From contig JASHRK010000334.1 in the NCBI GenBank assembly GCA_030037405.1, positions 1-5,936 of the forward strand: 5,936 nucleotides of DNA. Direction: 5' to 3'. The notes below the pieces were generated by a model that saw nothing but the letters and a program-made list of their open reading frames with translations, made no database searches and was not told the origin of the DNA. This document shows, one piece after another, positions 1 through 5,936 of this stretch (position 1 is the first letter of the stretch; each line of letters begins with the position of its first letter). The stretch comes from Acidimicrobiales bacterium. GTDB taxonomy: Bacteria > Actinomycetota > Acidimicrobiia > Acidimicrobiales > Bog-793. Position numbers and translations under genes: made by a program.

Positions 1-2849
1 GCCTCGTCCCATTCGCCCGTCTCGAAGAGCGCACCGGCCGTGGAACCGACGAACTGCAGTTCCCAGGCACGGTCACCTACTCGCCGGGCGAGATCGCAGG
101 CACGACTTGCAATCTCATGGATCTCACGGAAGTCGTCTTGGCTCTCCAGTGCCACCATGAGGTTGTTGTAGGCGCGCAAGGCGGCCGCGCTGAGGTCGTG
201 CTCGAGAGCCACGGCGAGCGCCCGCTCGAGGAGGACTCGGCTCTCGTCTATACGGCCGCGGCGCTGGAGGCAGATCGCCCTGTTGTTGAGCGCCTCGGAG
301 TAGACCTCCGGCAGCTGGAGCTGCTCGGCCAGCTCGAGGGCTTCCTCTATGAGAGGGAGCGCTTCGCCGAGGCGGCCCGCGAGAGCCAGGAACCTTCCCA
401 GCTGGGCTGTCACTCGGGCGAGCTCGGGGTCAGGCTCGCCGCCCGACATGGCGGCTCGGGCCTTCGTGAGACGCCCGATGGCAGGTTCCAGGTGGTAGCG
501 GAAGCCCTCGACTCCTGCCAGACGGGCCTGGCAGCGGGCGGCGGCGTGGCGGTGGCCCGCCTCCTCGAAGAGGCGCGTCGCCTGGTCGTAGAGCTGCTCG
601 GCCTCGTCAGCCTCACCTCTCAGCTCCGCCATCTGAGCGGAGCGCTCGGTGAGCTCGGCCCGCTCCAGGAGCGATTCGCTCAAGGAGGACGCCTGCTCGA
701 AGTAGGCCTGCGCCTCCTTGCCGGCCGCAAGGGAGGCGGCACGCTCCCCCGCCCGCACGAACATCGTCTGTGCCCGGTGGCGGATCGCCGGGGCGTCGTC
801 CGCCCCCTCGTCGAGCAGGTAGGCGTGAAGCAGGTGAGAGGCGACGACCTCGACGATCTCCTCTTCGTCGCCGCCCCAGGCCGCTTCGAGGTAGGTCGCC
901 GCTGCGAGGTGCTTCGTCTTGCGATCACGACGTGAGAGCGTCTCGTAGGCGACGGTGCGCGTGAGGTCTTGCAAGAAGCCGTACTGCCCGCGCTCTGAGG
1001 AACGGGGGTCGGTCTGCACGGACAGGACTTCCTTCGAGACGAGAGAAGAGAGGAGCTTTCCGAGCGCTTCCTCCTCGATGCCCGAGATCGTCGCGAGCGC
1101 CTGGGTCGTGAAGCTCTTCCCGAGAACCGAGGCGTCTTGGACGAGACGGCGTTCGTCGCCGGACATGCCGTCCAGGCGAGCGGCGATAAGGGCGTGCAGG
1201 GTCTCTGGCACCTCGAGGGCCTCGATCTCGCCCACGGGGCGGTAGACAGCGCCCTCCTGGACGAGCAGCCCACGATCAAGGAGCATCCGCACCGTCTCTA
1301 CGGCATAGAGAGGCACGCCCTCGGCTCGCTCGAGGATCTTCGCCGTCAGCGATGCGGGAAGTCCCGGGGCGAAGCCGTCCAAGAGGGCGGCCATCTCGAC
1401 GGGGGAGAGGGGCTCGAGGTAGATGGAGGTGGCGTTTCGTATCGAGGAGCTGAAGGCCGACCCGGGGCTGTCCGGCCGGGCGAGCGTCATCACGAAGAGC
1501 GGGTGGCTACGCGACTGCTCCAGCAGGCCCTCGAGGAACTCGAGGAGGGAGGGGTCGGCCCACTGCATGTCCTCGAAGATCATGAGGACGGGATCGTCGT
1601 CGGCGAGGCGCTCGAAGAAGAGGCGCCAGGCGGCGAAGAGCTCCTGGCGGTCCGAGCTGGCACGCTCTTCGAGCCCGACGAGCTGGGCCAGACGGGGCTC
1701 GACGAAACGCCGGTCCTCTGGGTCGGAGAGGTACTGGGCGACCACGGCCCTCAGCTTCTCGGTGGCGGAGCCCCGGTCCTCGCCCTCGAGGATGCCTGCC
1801 CGACCCCTCACCATCTCTGCGAGCGCCCAGTAGGTGACGCCGTCCCCGTAGGCGAGGCAGCGTCCCCTGTGCCAGAAGTAACCGGCCTTGAGCCCGTCCA
1901 TGTACTTGAAGAACTCCCAGGCGAGGCGGGACTTGCCGATGCCTGCGATGCCCGTCACCTGGACGAGATGGGCCCGGCTCCCTTCGGAGGCGGCGTGGAG
2001 GAGCTCCTTTACGAGCTTCAGCTCCCGGTCCCGGCCCACGAAGGGCGGCTCGAGACCCTCAGACTTCATGAGGCCGCCCACGCCGGCGACGACACGAAGG
2101 GCACGGTAGAGGTTGACGGGCTCGTCCTTGCCTTTCAGCTCGTGGGGCCCGAGGTCGGCGTAGCTGACTGAGGCCTCTGTCGCACGCCTCGTCGTGTCTC
2201 CGACGAGGACGGTCCCGGGCTCCGCCGCCGACTGGATGCGCGAGGCGGTGTTGACGAGGTCTCCCGCCACCATGCCCTGCCCATTGGCGGAGAGGTTGAC
2301 GGCGGCTTCCCCGGTGAGGACGCCTGCCCGGGCGGCAAGGCCGCCGGCGCCGGGCTCCTCCCCGAGAACGGCCACCGCCTCGACGAGGTCGAGCGCCGCC
2401 CGTACGGCTCGTTCTGCGTCGTCCTCCTGGGCTACGGGAGCCCCCCAGACGGCCATGACGGCGTCTCCGATGAACTTCTCGACGACGCCGCCGTAGCGGG
2501 CGACGAGGGAGCTGCAGGTGTCGAAGTAGCGAGAGAGCAGGTCGCGCACTTCTTCGGGGTCGCGGGACTGGGAGAGGGCGGTGAACCCGACGAGGTCGGC
2601 GAAGAGGACCGAGACGAGGCGGCGCTCGGCTGTGGCCGTAGGGGCGCTGGTCGTGAGCGTCGAGTCGGCACGAGCCACGCTTGGGGCCGCCGCCGACGCC
2701 GAGAGGGGGGCGCCGCATTCCGAGCAGAAACGTGCCCCTTCCAGAGTCACCGCCCCGCAGGACGCGCACGCCGGTGCCAAGAAGTGGCCACACTGGTGAC
2801 AGAACTTGGCCCCTGTGGGGTTCTCAGATGTGCAGTTCGAGCAGACCAC
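1..2849 (-). CDS. Zinc-ribbon / class III nucleotidyl cyclase / AAA-type ATPase / TPR protein (C-terminus beyond window)
   Basis: 949 residues are visible and the frame runs off the left edge. Residues 1-49 form a double zinc ribbon (CxxC pairs at C3/C6, C17/C20, C28/C31, C42/C45). Residues about 75-252 are a class III cyclase domain: metal-binding D85 (FADLVGFT) and D129 (EKFIGDAVMA), purine-contact K125, and transition-state pair N200/R204 (VNTASR). An AAA_16-like ATPase starts at FVGRDREL (270-277), with Walker A GIAGIGKS (300-307) and Walker B VLMIFED (421-427). A winged-helix-like part follows, then the family's QDLTRTVAYETL motif (627-638). From about 690 on there are TPR-like helical pairs. 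Such proteins are cytosolic regulators thought to couple ligand or partner sensing through ATPase/TPR to cyclase output; the signal here is unknown. The GTG start is forced: an in-frame TAG lies four codons upstream and the first zinc Cys is codon 3. The gene is divergent from the membrane protein gene. The family is secure; cAMP production is inferred. Confidence 0.93.
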   Translation of the reverse strand, partial: MVCSNCTSENPTGAKFCHQCGHFLAPACASCGAVTLEGARFCSECGAPLSASAAAPSVARADSTLTTSAPTATAERRLVSVLFADLVGFTALSQSRDPEEVRDLLSRYFDTCSSLVARYGGVVEKFIGDAVMAVWGAPVAQEDDAERAVRAALDLVEAVAVLGEEPGAGGLAARAGVLTGEAAVNLSANGQGMVAGDLVNTASRIQSAAEPGTVLVGDTTRRATEASVSYADLGPHELKGKDEPVNLYRALRVVAGVGGLMKSEGLEPPFVGRDRELKLVKELLHAASEGSRAHLVQVTGIAGIGKSRLAWEFFKYMDGLKAGYFWHRGRCLAYGDGVTYWALAEMVRGRAGILEGEDRGSATEKLRAVVAQYLSDPEDRRFVEPRLAQLVGLEERASSDRQELFAAWRLFFERLADDDPVLMIFEDMQWADPSLLEFLEGLLEQSRSHPLFVMTLARPDSPGSAFSSSIRNATSIYLEPLSPVEMAALLDGFAPGLPASLTAKILERAEGVPLYAVETVRMLLDRGLLVQEGAVYRPVGEIEALEVPETLHALIAARLDGMSGDERRLVQDASVLGKSFTTQALATISGIEEEALGKLLSSLVSKEVLSVQTDPRSSERGQYGFLQDLTRTVAYETLSRRDRKTKHLAAATYLEAAWGGDEEEIVEVVASHLLHAYLLDEGADDAPAIRHRAQTMFVRAGERAASLAAGKEAQAYFEQASSLSESLLERAELTERSAQMAELRGEADEAEQLYDQATRLFEEAGHRHAAARCQARLAGVEGFRYHLEPAIGRLTKARAAMSGGEPDPELARVTAQLGRFLALAGRLGEALPLIEEALELAEQLQLPEVYSEALNNRAICLQRRGRIDESRVLLERALAVALEHDLSAAALRAYNNLMVALESQDDFREIHEIASRACDLARRVGDRAWELQFVGSTAGALFETGEWDE

Positions 2850-2862
2850 GGGCCAGCCCTAA

Positions 2863-2870
2863 CCCTCCCC
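2863..2870 (-). promoter_or_regulatory. Possible ribosome binding site for the cyclase gene
   Basis: Read on the minus strand this is GGGGAGGG, 13 bases before the GTG start at 2849. The core is purine-rich and anti-Shine-Dalgarno-like, but the spacing is longer than usual, so initiation may be weak. It is the only such tract between the in-frame stop region and the start. Confidence 0.4.
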
Positions 2871-2904
2871 GGAGACTCGGGCACCGCGCTCGGCGATAGC
2901 CGTA

Positions 2905-2927
2905 CTGGCAGGCATGCTATCTGCCAG
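2905..2927. promoter_or_regulatory. Perfect 7-bp inverted repeat in the divergent intergenic region (candidate operator)
   Basis: CTGGCAG (2905-2911) and CTGCCAG (2921-2927) are exact reverse complements separated by 9 bases, which include the palindrome GCATGC. The repeat lies 55 bp upstream of the cyclase GTG and 106 bp upstream of the membrane-protein ATG, a plausible place for a dimeric repressor or activator serving one or both genes. No regulator family can be named from it. A chance repeat in GC-rich DNA is possible. Confidence 0.35.
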
Positions 2928-3011
2928 GTCAGACGCACGCCCCATGCCGGAGCAGGGCTCGCTACCCCTGTTGAGTAGGCTCGTTTGCCACGATGATCTG
3001 TTCTGTCCCCC

Positions 3012-3029
3012 GGGCAACGGCGGTTCCCC
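3012..3029 (+). other. Small hairpin just ahead of the membrane-protein start
   Basis: GGGCAAC (3012-3018) can pair with GTTCCCC (3023-3029) around a GGCG loop, with one C-C mismatch. It ends four bases before the ATG at 3034 and covers the only purine-rich tract (ACGGCGG region) that could serve as the ribosome binding site. If it forms in the mRNA it could reduce translation. No riboswitch class matches. Confidence 0.3.
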
Positions 3030-3033
3030 GAGC

Positions 3034-4491
3034 ATGAGCGTGCAGCTCGCTCGGTTCCGTGCGCTGTCGGCGGGCGAGATACTGAGCCAGACCTTCGAGG
3101 GGTACCGGCGCCTCTTCAGGCAGGTCGGCCCGCTCATGCTCATCTTGCTCCTGCCCGGGTACGTGCTGAACGCCGTCGTGCTCGGGATCGTCTGGTCCCC
3201 CGTGCTGAGCCACATCCACGAGGTGGTGCGCAACGGCGTGACGACGATCATCTACAACGGGCACGTGGGGCTCTCCTCCCGCATCGCCGTCAGTGCCGCC
3301 GTGCTCGTCGTCATGATCCTGCTCCAGCTGCTGGCGCAGGCGGCCATCGTCGTGCTCGTCGGCCAGGGCTACGTAGGGGGAGTGCCTGACTGGGCTTCCG
3401 CCCTACGGCTCGGCCTGAAAAGGGTGCTCGCCCTCATCTGGACGGCGTTTCTTCTCGGAGTGATGGTCGGCGCGGTCCTCTCGGTCGTCGGCTTGATCGT
3501 CGCCGTGCTGACCGATGATCACGCCGGAGGCGTCGGCACCGTGCTCGGGCTCCTTGGGTTCATCGGGTTCGTGTACGTCTGTGTCGGAACCTGCGTCGTC
3601 ACCCCGGTCGTCGTGTTCGACGGGCAGCGAGGCTTGCAGGCGCTGAGGACGTCGTTCGGTCTCGTGCGCCATCGCTGGTGGGCCACCCTCGGGGTCCTGC
3701 TCGCCATCGTCCTCGTCGGCCTCGTGCTCTCGGTCGTCTTTCAGGGCATCGCAGGGGTGCTGGACGGTGCCGGCCACACGGGCTCGGTGGGCGTCGTGAC
3801 CTCAGCCGTCCTCGACCTCGTGGTCGCTCCCCTCATCCCCCTTGCCATCGGCTTCATCTACTTCGACCTCCGCAACAGGCGCGAGGGCATCGACGTCGCC
3901 CTGGTCGCGGAGCGTGCTGGCGTACGACCGGGACCGACGGCGTTCCCTCCCGGTACCGTGGGCGAGCCCTGGGCGCCAGGGGGACGCTCCCGTCGGCAGT
4001 GGCAGCCGCCGGGACAGCAATGGCAGCCGCCGGGCCAACAGTGGCAGCCGCCGGGTCAACAGTGGCAGCCGCCGGGTCAACCCGGGCAGTGGCAGCCGCC
4101 GGGTCAACCCGGACAACCGGGCCAATGGGCGCCGCCGGGCCAACCCGGGCAGTGGCAGCCGCCGGGTCAACCCGGACAATCAGGACAGTGGGTACCGCCC
4201 GGCCACTGGCCCCCGCCGGGCCAATCGCCCGGTCAACCGCCCAGCCAAGCGCCCGGCCAGCCTGGGCTGCCCAACCAATGGCCCCCGCCCGGGCCTCCGA
4301 CGGCCACGCCGCCTCCGACAGCCACGCCGCCTCCGACGGCCACGCCGCCTCCACCGGCACCTCCCCCGAGCTCGCCCCCAGCGCCCGGGGCCGGACGCGA
4401 TGGGGGCCAGACACCGCCTTCAACCTGGCCGGCGATATCGCCGAAGCCGCGGCCGCCCCGGCCGGAGAGGGACGGGCCCGAGCCCTCCTGA
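3034..4491 (+). CDS. Six-helix membrane protein (glycerophosphodiester phosphodiesterase membrane-domain-like) with Pro/Gln-rich repeat tail
   Basis: 485 residues. The N-terminus (LSAGEILSQTFEGYRRLFRQ, 11-30) resembles the LSxGEILDxxFxxYRRxF opening of actinobacterial proteins related to the GPDPase membrane domain. No phosphodiesterase catalytic domain is present. Hydrophobic segments lie at about 31-53, 84-109, 132-159, 168-192, 216-239 and 253-276. The basic stretch after the last (LRNRREG, 279-285) puts both ends in the cytosol. Residues from about 297 to 485 are a low-complexity tail: QWQPPGQ repeats (322-390), then Pro-rich sequence with TATPPP x 3 (423-440). The frame is open back to an ATG at 2914, but I chose 3034 because the family motif starts right after it, the 40 extra residues look unconserved, and the upstream ATG lies inside the inverted repeat. 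The ribosome binding site at 3034 is weak. It may organise membrane partners; the molecular role is unknown. The next gene follows on the same strand after 168 bp. Confidence 0.85.
   Translation: MSVQLARFRALSAGEILSQTFEGYRRLFRQVGPLMLILLLPGYVLNAVVLGIVWSPVLSHIHEVVRNGVTTIIYNGHVGLSSRIAVSAAVLVVMILLQLLAQAAIVVLVGQGYVGGVPDWASALRLGLKRVLALIWTAFLLGVMVGAVLSVVGLIVAVLTDDHAGGVGTVLGLLGFIGFVYVCVGTCVVTPVVVFDGQRGLQALRTSFGLVRHRWWATLGVLLAIVLVGLVLSVVFQGIAGVLDGAGHTGSVGVVTSAVLDLVVAPLIPLAIGFIYFDLRNRREGIDVALVAERAGVRPGPTAFPPGTVGEPWAPGGRSRRQWQPPGQQWQPPGQQWQPPGQQWQPPGQPGQWQPPGQPGQPGQWAPPGQPGQWQPPGQPGQSGQWVPPGHWPPPGQSPGQPPSQAPGQPGLPNQWPPPGPPTATPPPTATPPPTATPPPPAPPPSSPPAPGAGRDGGQTPPSTWPAISPKPRPPRPERDGPEPS
3997..4203 (+). repeat. 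In-frame 21-bp tandem repeats encoding QWQPPGQ, with PGQ spacers
   Basis: Eight units start at 3997, 4018, 4039, 4060, 4087, 4123, 4150 and 4186. The first four are contiguous; later ones are separated by 6- or 15-base PG/PGQ-type spacers. Units at 4039, 4060, 4087 and 4150 are identical at all 21 bases, pointing to recent expansion. The unit at 4123 encodes QWAPPGQ and the last, shortened one QWVPPG. All spacing is a multiple of three, so copy-number changes would keep the reading frame. The spacer joins create three copies of the inverted repeat CCGGGT-CA-ACCCGG (4072-4085, 4099-4112, 4162-4175). Confidence 0.95.
4300..4353 (+). repeat. In-frame 18-bp tandem repeat x 3 encoding TATPPP
   Basis: Units at 4300-4317, 4318-4335 and 4336-4353 read ACG-GCC-ACG-CCG-CCT-CCG, with one silent change in unit 2 (ACA for ACG) and one at the end of unit 3. 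They encode residues 423-440 of the membrane protein, in the proline-rich distal tail. This is a second, unrelated repeat in the same tail. Confidence 0.92.
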
Positions 4492-4659
4492 TCCGGGACT
4501 CTGGCGGCGCGCCCGTCTCGCCACACCTACTCTTATGGCAGTCGAGATGACGTAACGCTCGCGGCCGCAACGCCACTGACCTGAGACTTCGCTCCACTCG
4601 GTTGGCTCTCTCAAGAGAGAAATCAGTCCTGCCGATGTAAGCGTAAGGGAGCGAGGGGT
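4492..4659. other. Intergenic gap between the membrane-protein and glycosyltransferase genes
   Basis: 168 bp with no convincing gene. The only structure is TCTCTC-AA-GAGAGA (4607-4620), a short hairpin without a following T-run, so it is not a clear intrinsic terminator. I find no convincing -10/-35 pair. The stretch could hold a promoter for the downstream gene or be an untranslated spacer in a shared transcript. Confidence 0.5.
4645..4651 (+). promoter_or_regulatory. Ribosome binding site of the glycosyltransferase gene
   Basis: AAGGGAG lies 8 bases before the ATG at 4660, a good Shine-Dalgarno match at normal spacing, followed by a further purine run (GAGGGG). It supports the start at 4660; no competing in-frame ATG or GTG occurs just upstream. 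Confidence 0.7.
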
Positions 4660-5936
4660 ATGGCGAAGACAGGTCACCTGACGAGACGACGTGGCCAGTG
4701 GGGCCGTGACAATCGGGTGTCTCCGATGCCATCGGTCCCCGTCGAGGTCACCGAGAGGACGACGACTTTTGGCAGGCTCGCTGTCGCCGTGACGCTTGTC
4801 GCCTGGGCTGGCTTCATCGTCGTCACCGTCGCCGAGCAGTTCGTCGACGGCCACGCCTGGAACCCCCGCTTCAAGTACGAGGCGATCCTCTACATGGTCA
4901 TCATCACCCTGCTCACGATGTCGGCACTGTCGTACCTCGTGTCAAGGCTGGGTTTCTTTTATCGAACCCGTGCGCATCACCGCGCTCCGAGTGCCGCCCT
5001 CGACCAGCTGCTCGAGAAGGCTCCATCCCTCACCGTCCTTGTTCCCACCTACCAGGAGGAGCTGCGGGTCATCCGGATGACGCTCCTCTCGGCCGCGCTG
5101 CAGGACTACCCCGACCTAAGAGTCGTTCTCCTCATCGACGATCCTCCGAGCCCTCGCGACGGGCGGCGCCGGCGCCTCCTCGAGGGCGCGCGCTCGCTTC
5201 CGGCGGAGATCGAGGAGCTGCTCGCGGGCATCCTGTCTCGCCTGAACGAGCCGCTCGACCGCCTCGAGACCGCGGTGTCTGCCTCCAGGAAGGTGGGCGA
5301 GCCGGAGCTCCGAGACCTCGCCTCCCGCTATGAAGAGGCCGCCTGCTGGCTCGACGGCCTGGCCCGCTCAGAGGAGCAAGTCGACCACGCGGACAGTTTC
5401 TTTGCCGATCATGTCGTCCGGGCCCTCGGTTCCGATCTCGCCACCGTGGCGGCCGCTCTGAGGGAGGTCGCCAACAGCGGCGGCACGGCGAGCGGCCCGG
5501 CGAGTGGCCCGGCGAGCGGCCCGGCGAGCGGCCCGGCGGTAGAGCCGGATCGCTTCCTTGAGCTGTGCCACCGGCTGCGCCGCACCTTTACTGCAGAGAT
5601 GTCGAGTTTCGAGCGGAAGCTGTACGAGTCGCTGTCGCACGATTCCAACAAGGCGATGAACCTGAACAGTTACATCGGGTTGATGGGCGGGTCGTATCGC
5701 GACGTCGTCTCGCCTGGTGGTCGAGCGCTCGTGCCGACTCCCGCCGACCAGTGCGACCTCGACGTCCCCAACCCTGACTACGTCCTGACGCTCGATGCCG
5801 ACAGCCTCCTTCTCCCCGAGTACTGCGCTCGCATGGTGCACCTCTTGGAGCAGAGCGAGCACGCCGACGTGGCTGTCGCCCAGACTCCTTACAGCTCGTA
5901 CCCGGGTGCCGGGACGCGGCTCGAGCGAATCGCCGG
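4660..5936 (+). CDS. Membrane-bound family 2 glycosyltransferase, cellulose-synthase-like (C-terminus beyond window)
   Basis: 425 complete residues; the frame runs off the right edge. A basic N-terminus is followed by two hydrophobic helices (about 39-59 and 75-95). The GT2 fold then begins: first strand LTVLVPTYQEE (124-134), nucleotide-sugar Asp pair VVLLIDD (155-161), KAMNLN (331-336, like the KAGNLN motif of cellulose/hyaluronan-type synthases), DxD motif LTLDADS (376-382) and VAVAQTPYSSYP (405-415). The acceptor-site Asp and the QxxRW motif would lie downstream, out of view. By family it should transfer sugar from an activated nucleotide donor at the inner membrane face, building or modifying a polysaccharide or lipid-linked glycan; donor and product are not determined. 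About 165 residues separate IDD from KAMNLN, much longer than usual for GT2; this part is charged, helix-rich and contains an ASGP repeat (277-292). The start is set by a good ribosome binding site. Confidence 0.9.
   Translation, partial: MAKTGHLTRRRGQWGRDNRVSPMPSVPVEVTERTTTFGRLAVAVTLVAWAGFIVVTVAEQFVDGHAWNPRFKYEAILYMVIITLLTMSALSYLVSRLGFFYRTRAHHRAPSAALDQLLEKAPSLTVLVPTYQEELRVIRMTLLSAALQDYPDLRVVLLIDDPPSPRDGRRRRLLEGARSLPAEIEELLAGILSRLNEPLDRLETAVSASRKVGEPELRDLASRYEEAACWLDGLARSEEQVDHADSFFADHVVRALGSDLATVAAALREVANSGGTASGPASGPASGPASGPAVEPDRFLELCHRLRRTFTAEMSSFERKLYESLSHDSNKAMNLNSYIGLMGGSYRDVVSPGGRALVPTPADQCDLDVPNPDYVLTLDADSLLLPEYCARMVHLLEQSEHADVAVAQTPYSSYPGAGTRLERIA
5488..5535 (+). repeat. In-frame 12-bp tandem repeat x 4 encoding ASGP
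   Basis: Four units of GCGAGCGGCCCG (5488-5499, 5500-5511, 5512-5523, 5524-5535); unit 2 differs by one silent base (GCGAGT). They encode residues 277-292 of the glycosyltransferase, probably a flexible linker between two helical parts of the insertion. Near-identity at DNA level suggests recent slippage expansion; copy changes would stay in frame. Confidence 0.93.

Noticed and set aside
117..935. 272-codon open frame on the plus strand
   Set aside because: It is antisense to the TPR part of the cyclase/ATPase gene, which shows clear family motifs. Long opposite-strand frames are expected in GC-rich codons, and the translation has no recognisable domain.
1137..2171. 344-codon open frame on the plus strand
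   Set aside because: It is antisense to the ATPase domain with Walker A and B motifs on the minus strand. The translation is acidic, low-complexity shadow sequence.
2059..2793. 244-codon frame on the minus strand overlapping the cyclase domain
   Set aside because: It is out of frame with the cyclase; the translation is Arg/Pro-rich, typical of a shifted GC-rich reading, while the other frame carries all cyclase motifs.
2971..2999. TTGAGT - 17 bp - TGATCT as a promoter for the membrane-protein gene
   Set aside because: Spacing is right, but the -10 hexamer lacks the conserved A at position 2. Such matches arise by chance.
2914..3033. A longer N-terminus for the membrane protein, starting at ATG 2914
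   Set aside because: The 40 added residues have no family similarity or membrane character, and that ATG lies inside the inverted repeat. The conserved opening motif begins just after ATG 3034.
3678..4555. Alternative plus-strand frames across the repeat tail (starting at 3678 and 3842)
   Set aside because: They are frame-shifted readings of the same repeats (AAAGSTV-type and RRVNSGS-type). The membrane-protein frame continues without a break from convincing transmembrane sequence, so it is the coding one.
4607..4620. TCTCTC-AA-GAGAGA as an intrinsic terminator
   Set aside because: The stem is short and there is no T-run after it, so termination is not supported.
3854..4732. 292-codon frame on the minus strand across the repeat tail, the intergenic gap and the start of the glycosyltransferase
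   Set aside because: It is open mainly because the repeats are GC-rich and multiples of three. The translation is Ala/Pro shadow of the PPGQ repeats with no domain.

Overview
The window reads as chromosome from a high-GC bacterium, most likely an actinobacterium. Codons strongly favour G or C at the third position, GTG serves as a start, and the families present fit that group: a zinc-ribbon/class III cyclase/AAA ATPase/TPR protein, a membrane protein with a Pro/Gln tail, and a cellulose-synthase-like glycosyltransferase. Nothing in the sequence fixes the genus. I see no tRNA, rRNA, CRISPR array, insertion sequence or integrase.

Layout. (1) Bases 1-2849, minus strand: a very large signalling protein, cut at its C-terminus by the left edge of the window. 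It carries a double zinc ribbon, a class III nucleotidyl cyclase domain, a Walker-type ATPase and TPR-like helical repeats. (2) Bases 2850-3033: a divergent intergenic region with a perfect 7-bp inverted repeat (2905-2927) and a small hairpin just ahead of the next gene. (3) Bases 3034-4491, plus strand: a six-helix membrane protein with a long cytosolic Pro/Gln/Gly/Trp tail built from in-frame 21-bp and 18-bp tandem repeats. (4) Bases 4492-4659: an intergenic gap with a short weak hairpin and a good ribosome binding site. (5) Bases 4660-5936, plus strand: the N-terminal 425 residues of a processive-type family 2 glycosyltransferase, cut by the right edge. Two membrane helices come before the catalytic domain, and a long helix-rich insertion containing a 12-bp x 4 repeat interrupts it.

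The two plus-strand genes point the same way but are 168 bp apart, so co-transcription is possible but not shown. The cyclase/ATPase gene is divergent from them and could share the intergenic control region. A working picture is an envelope or polysaccharide locus (membrane protein plus glycosyltransferase) beside a large cytosolic sensor/regulator, but no sequence signal ties them functionally. I found no clear new system. The most unusual features are the glycosyltransferase insertion, the young tandem repeats in two neighbouring proteins, and the non-canonical substrate position in the cyclase.
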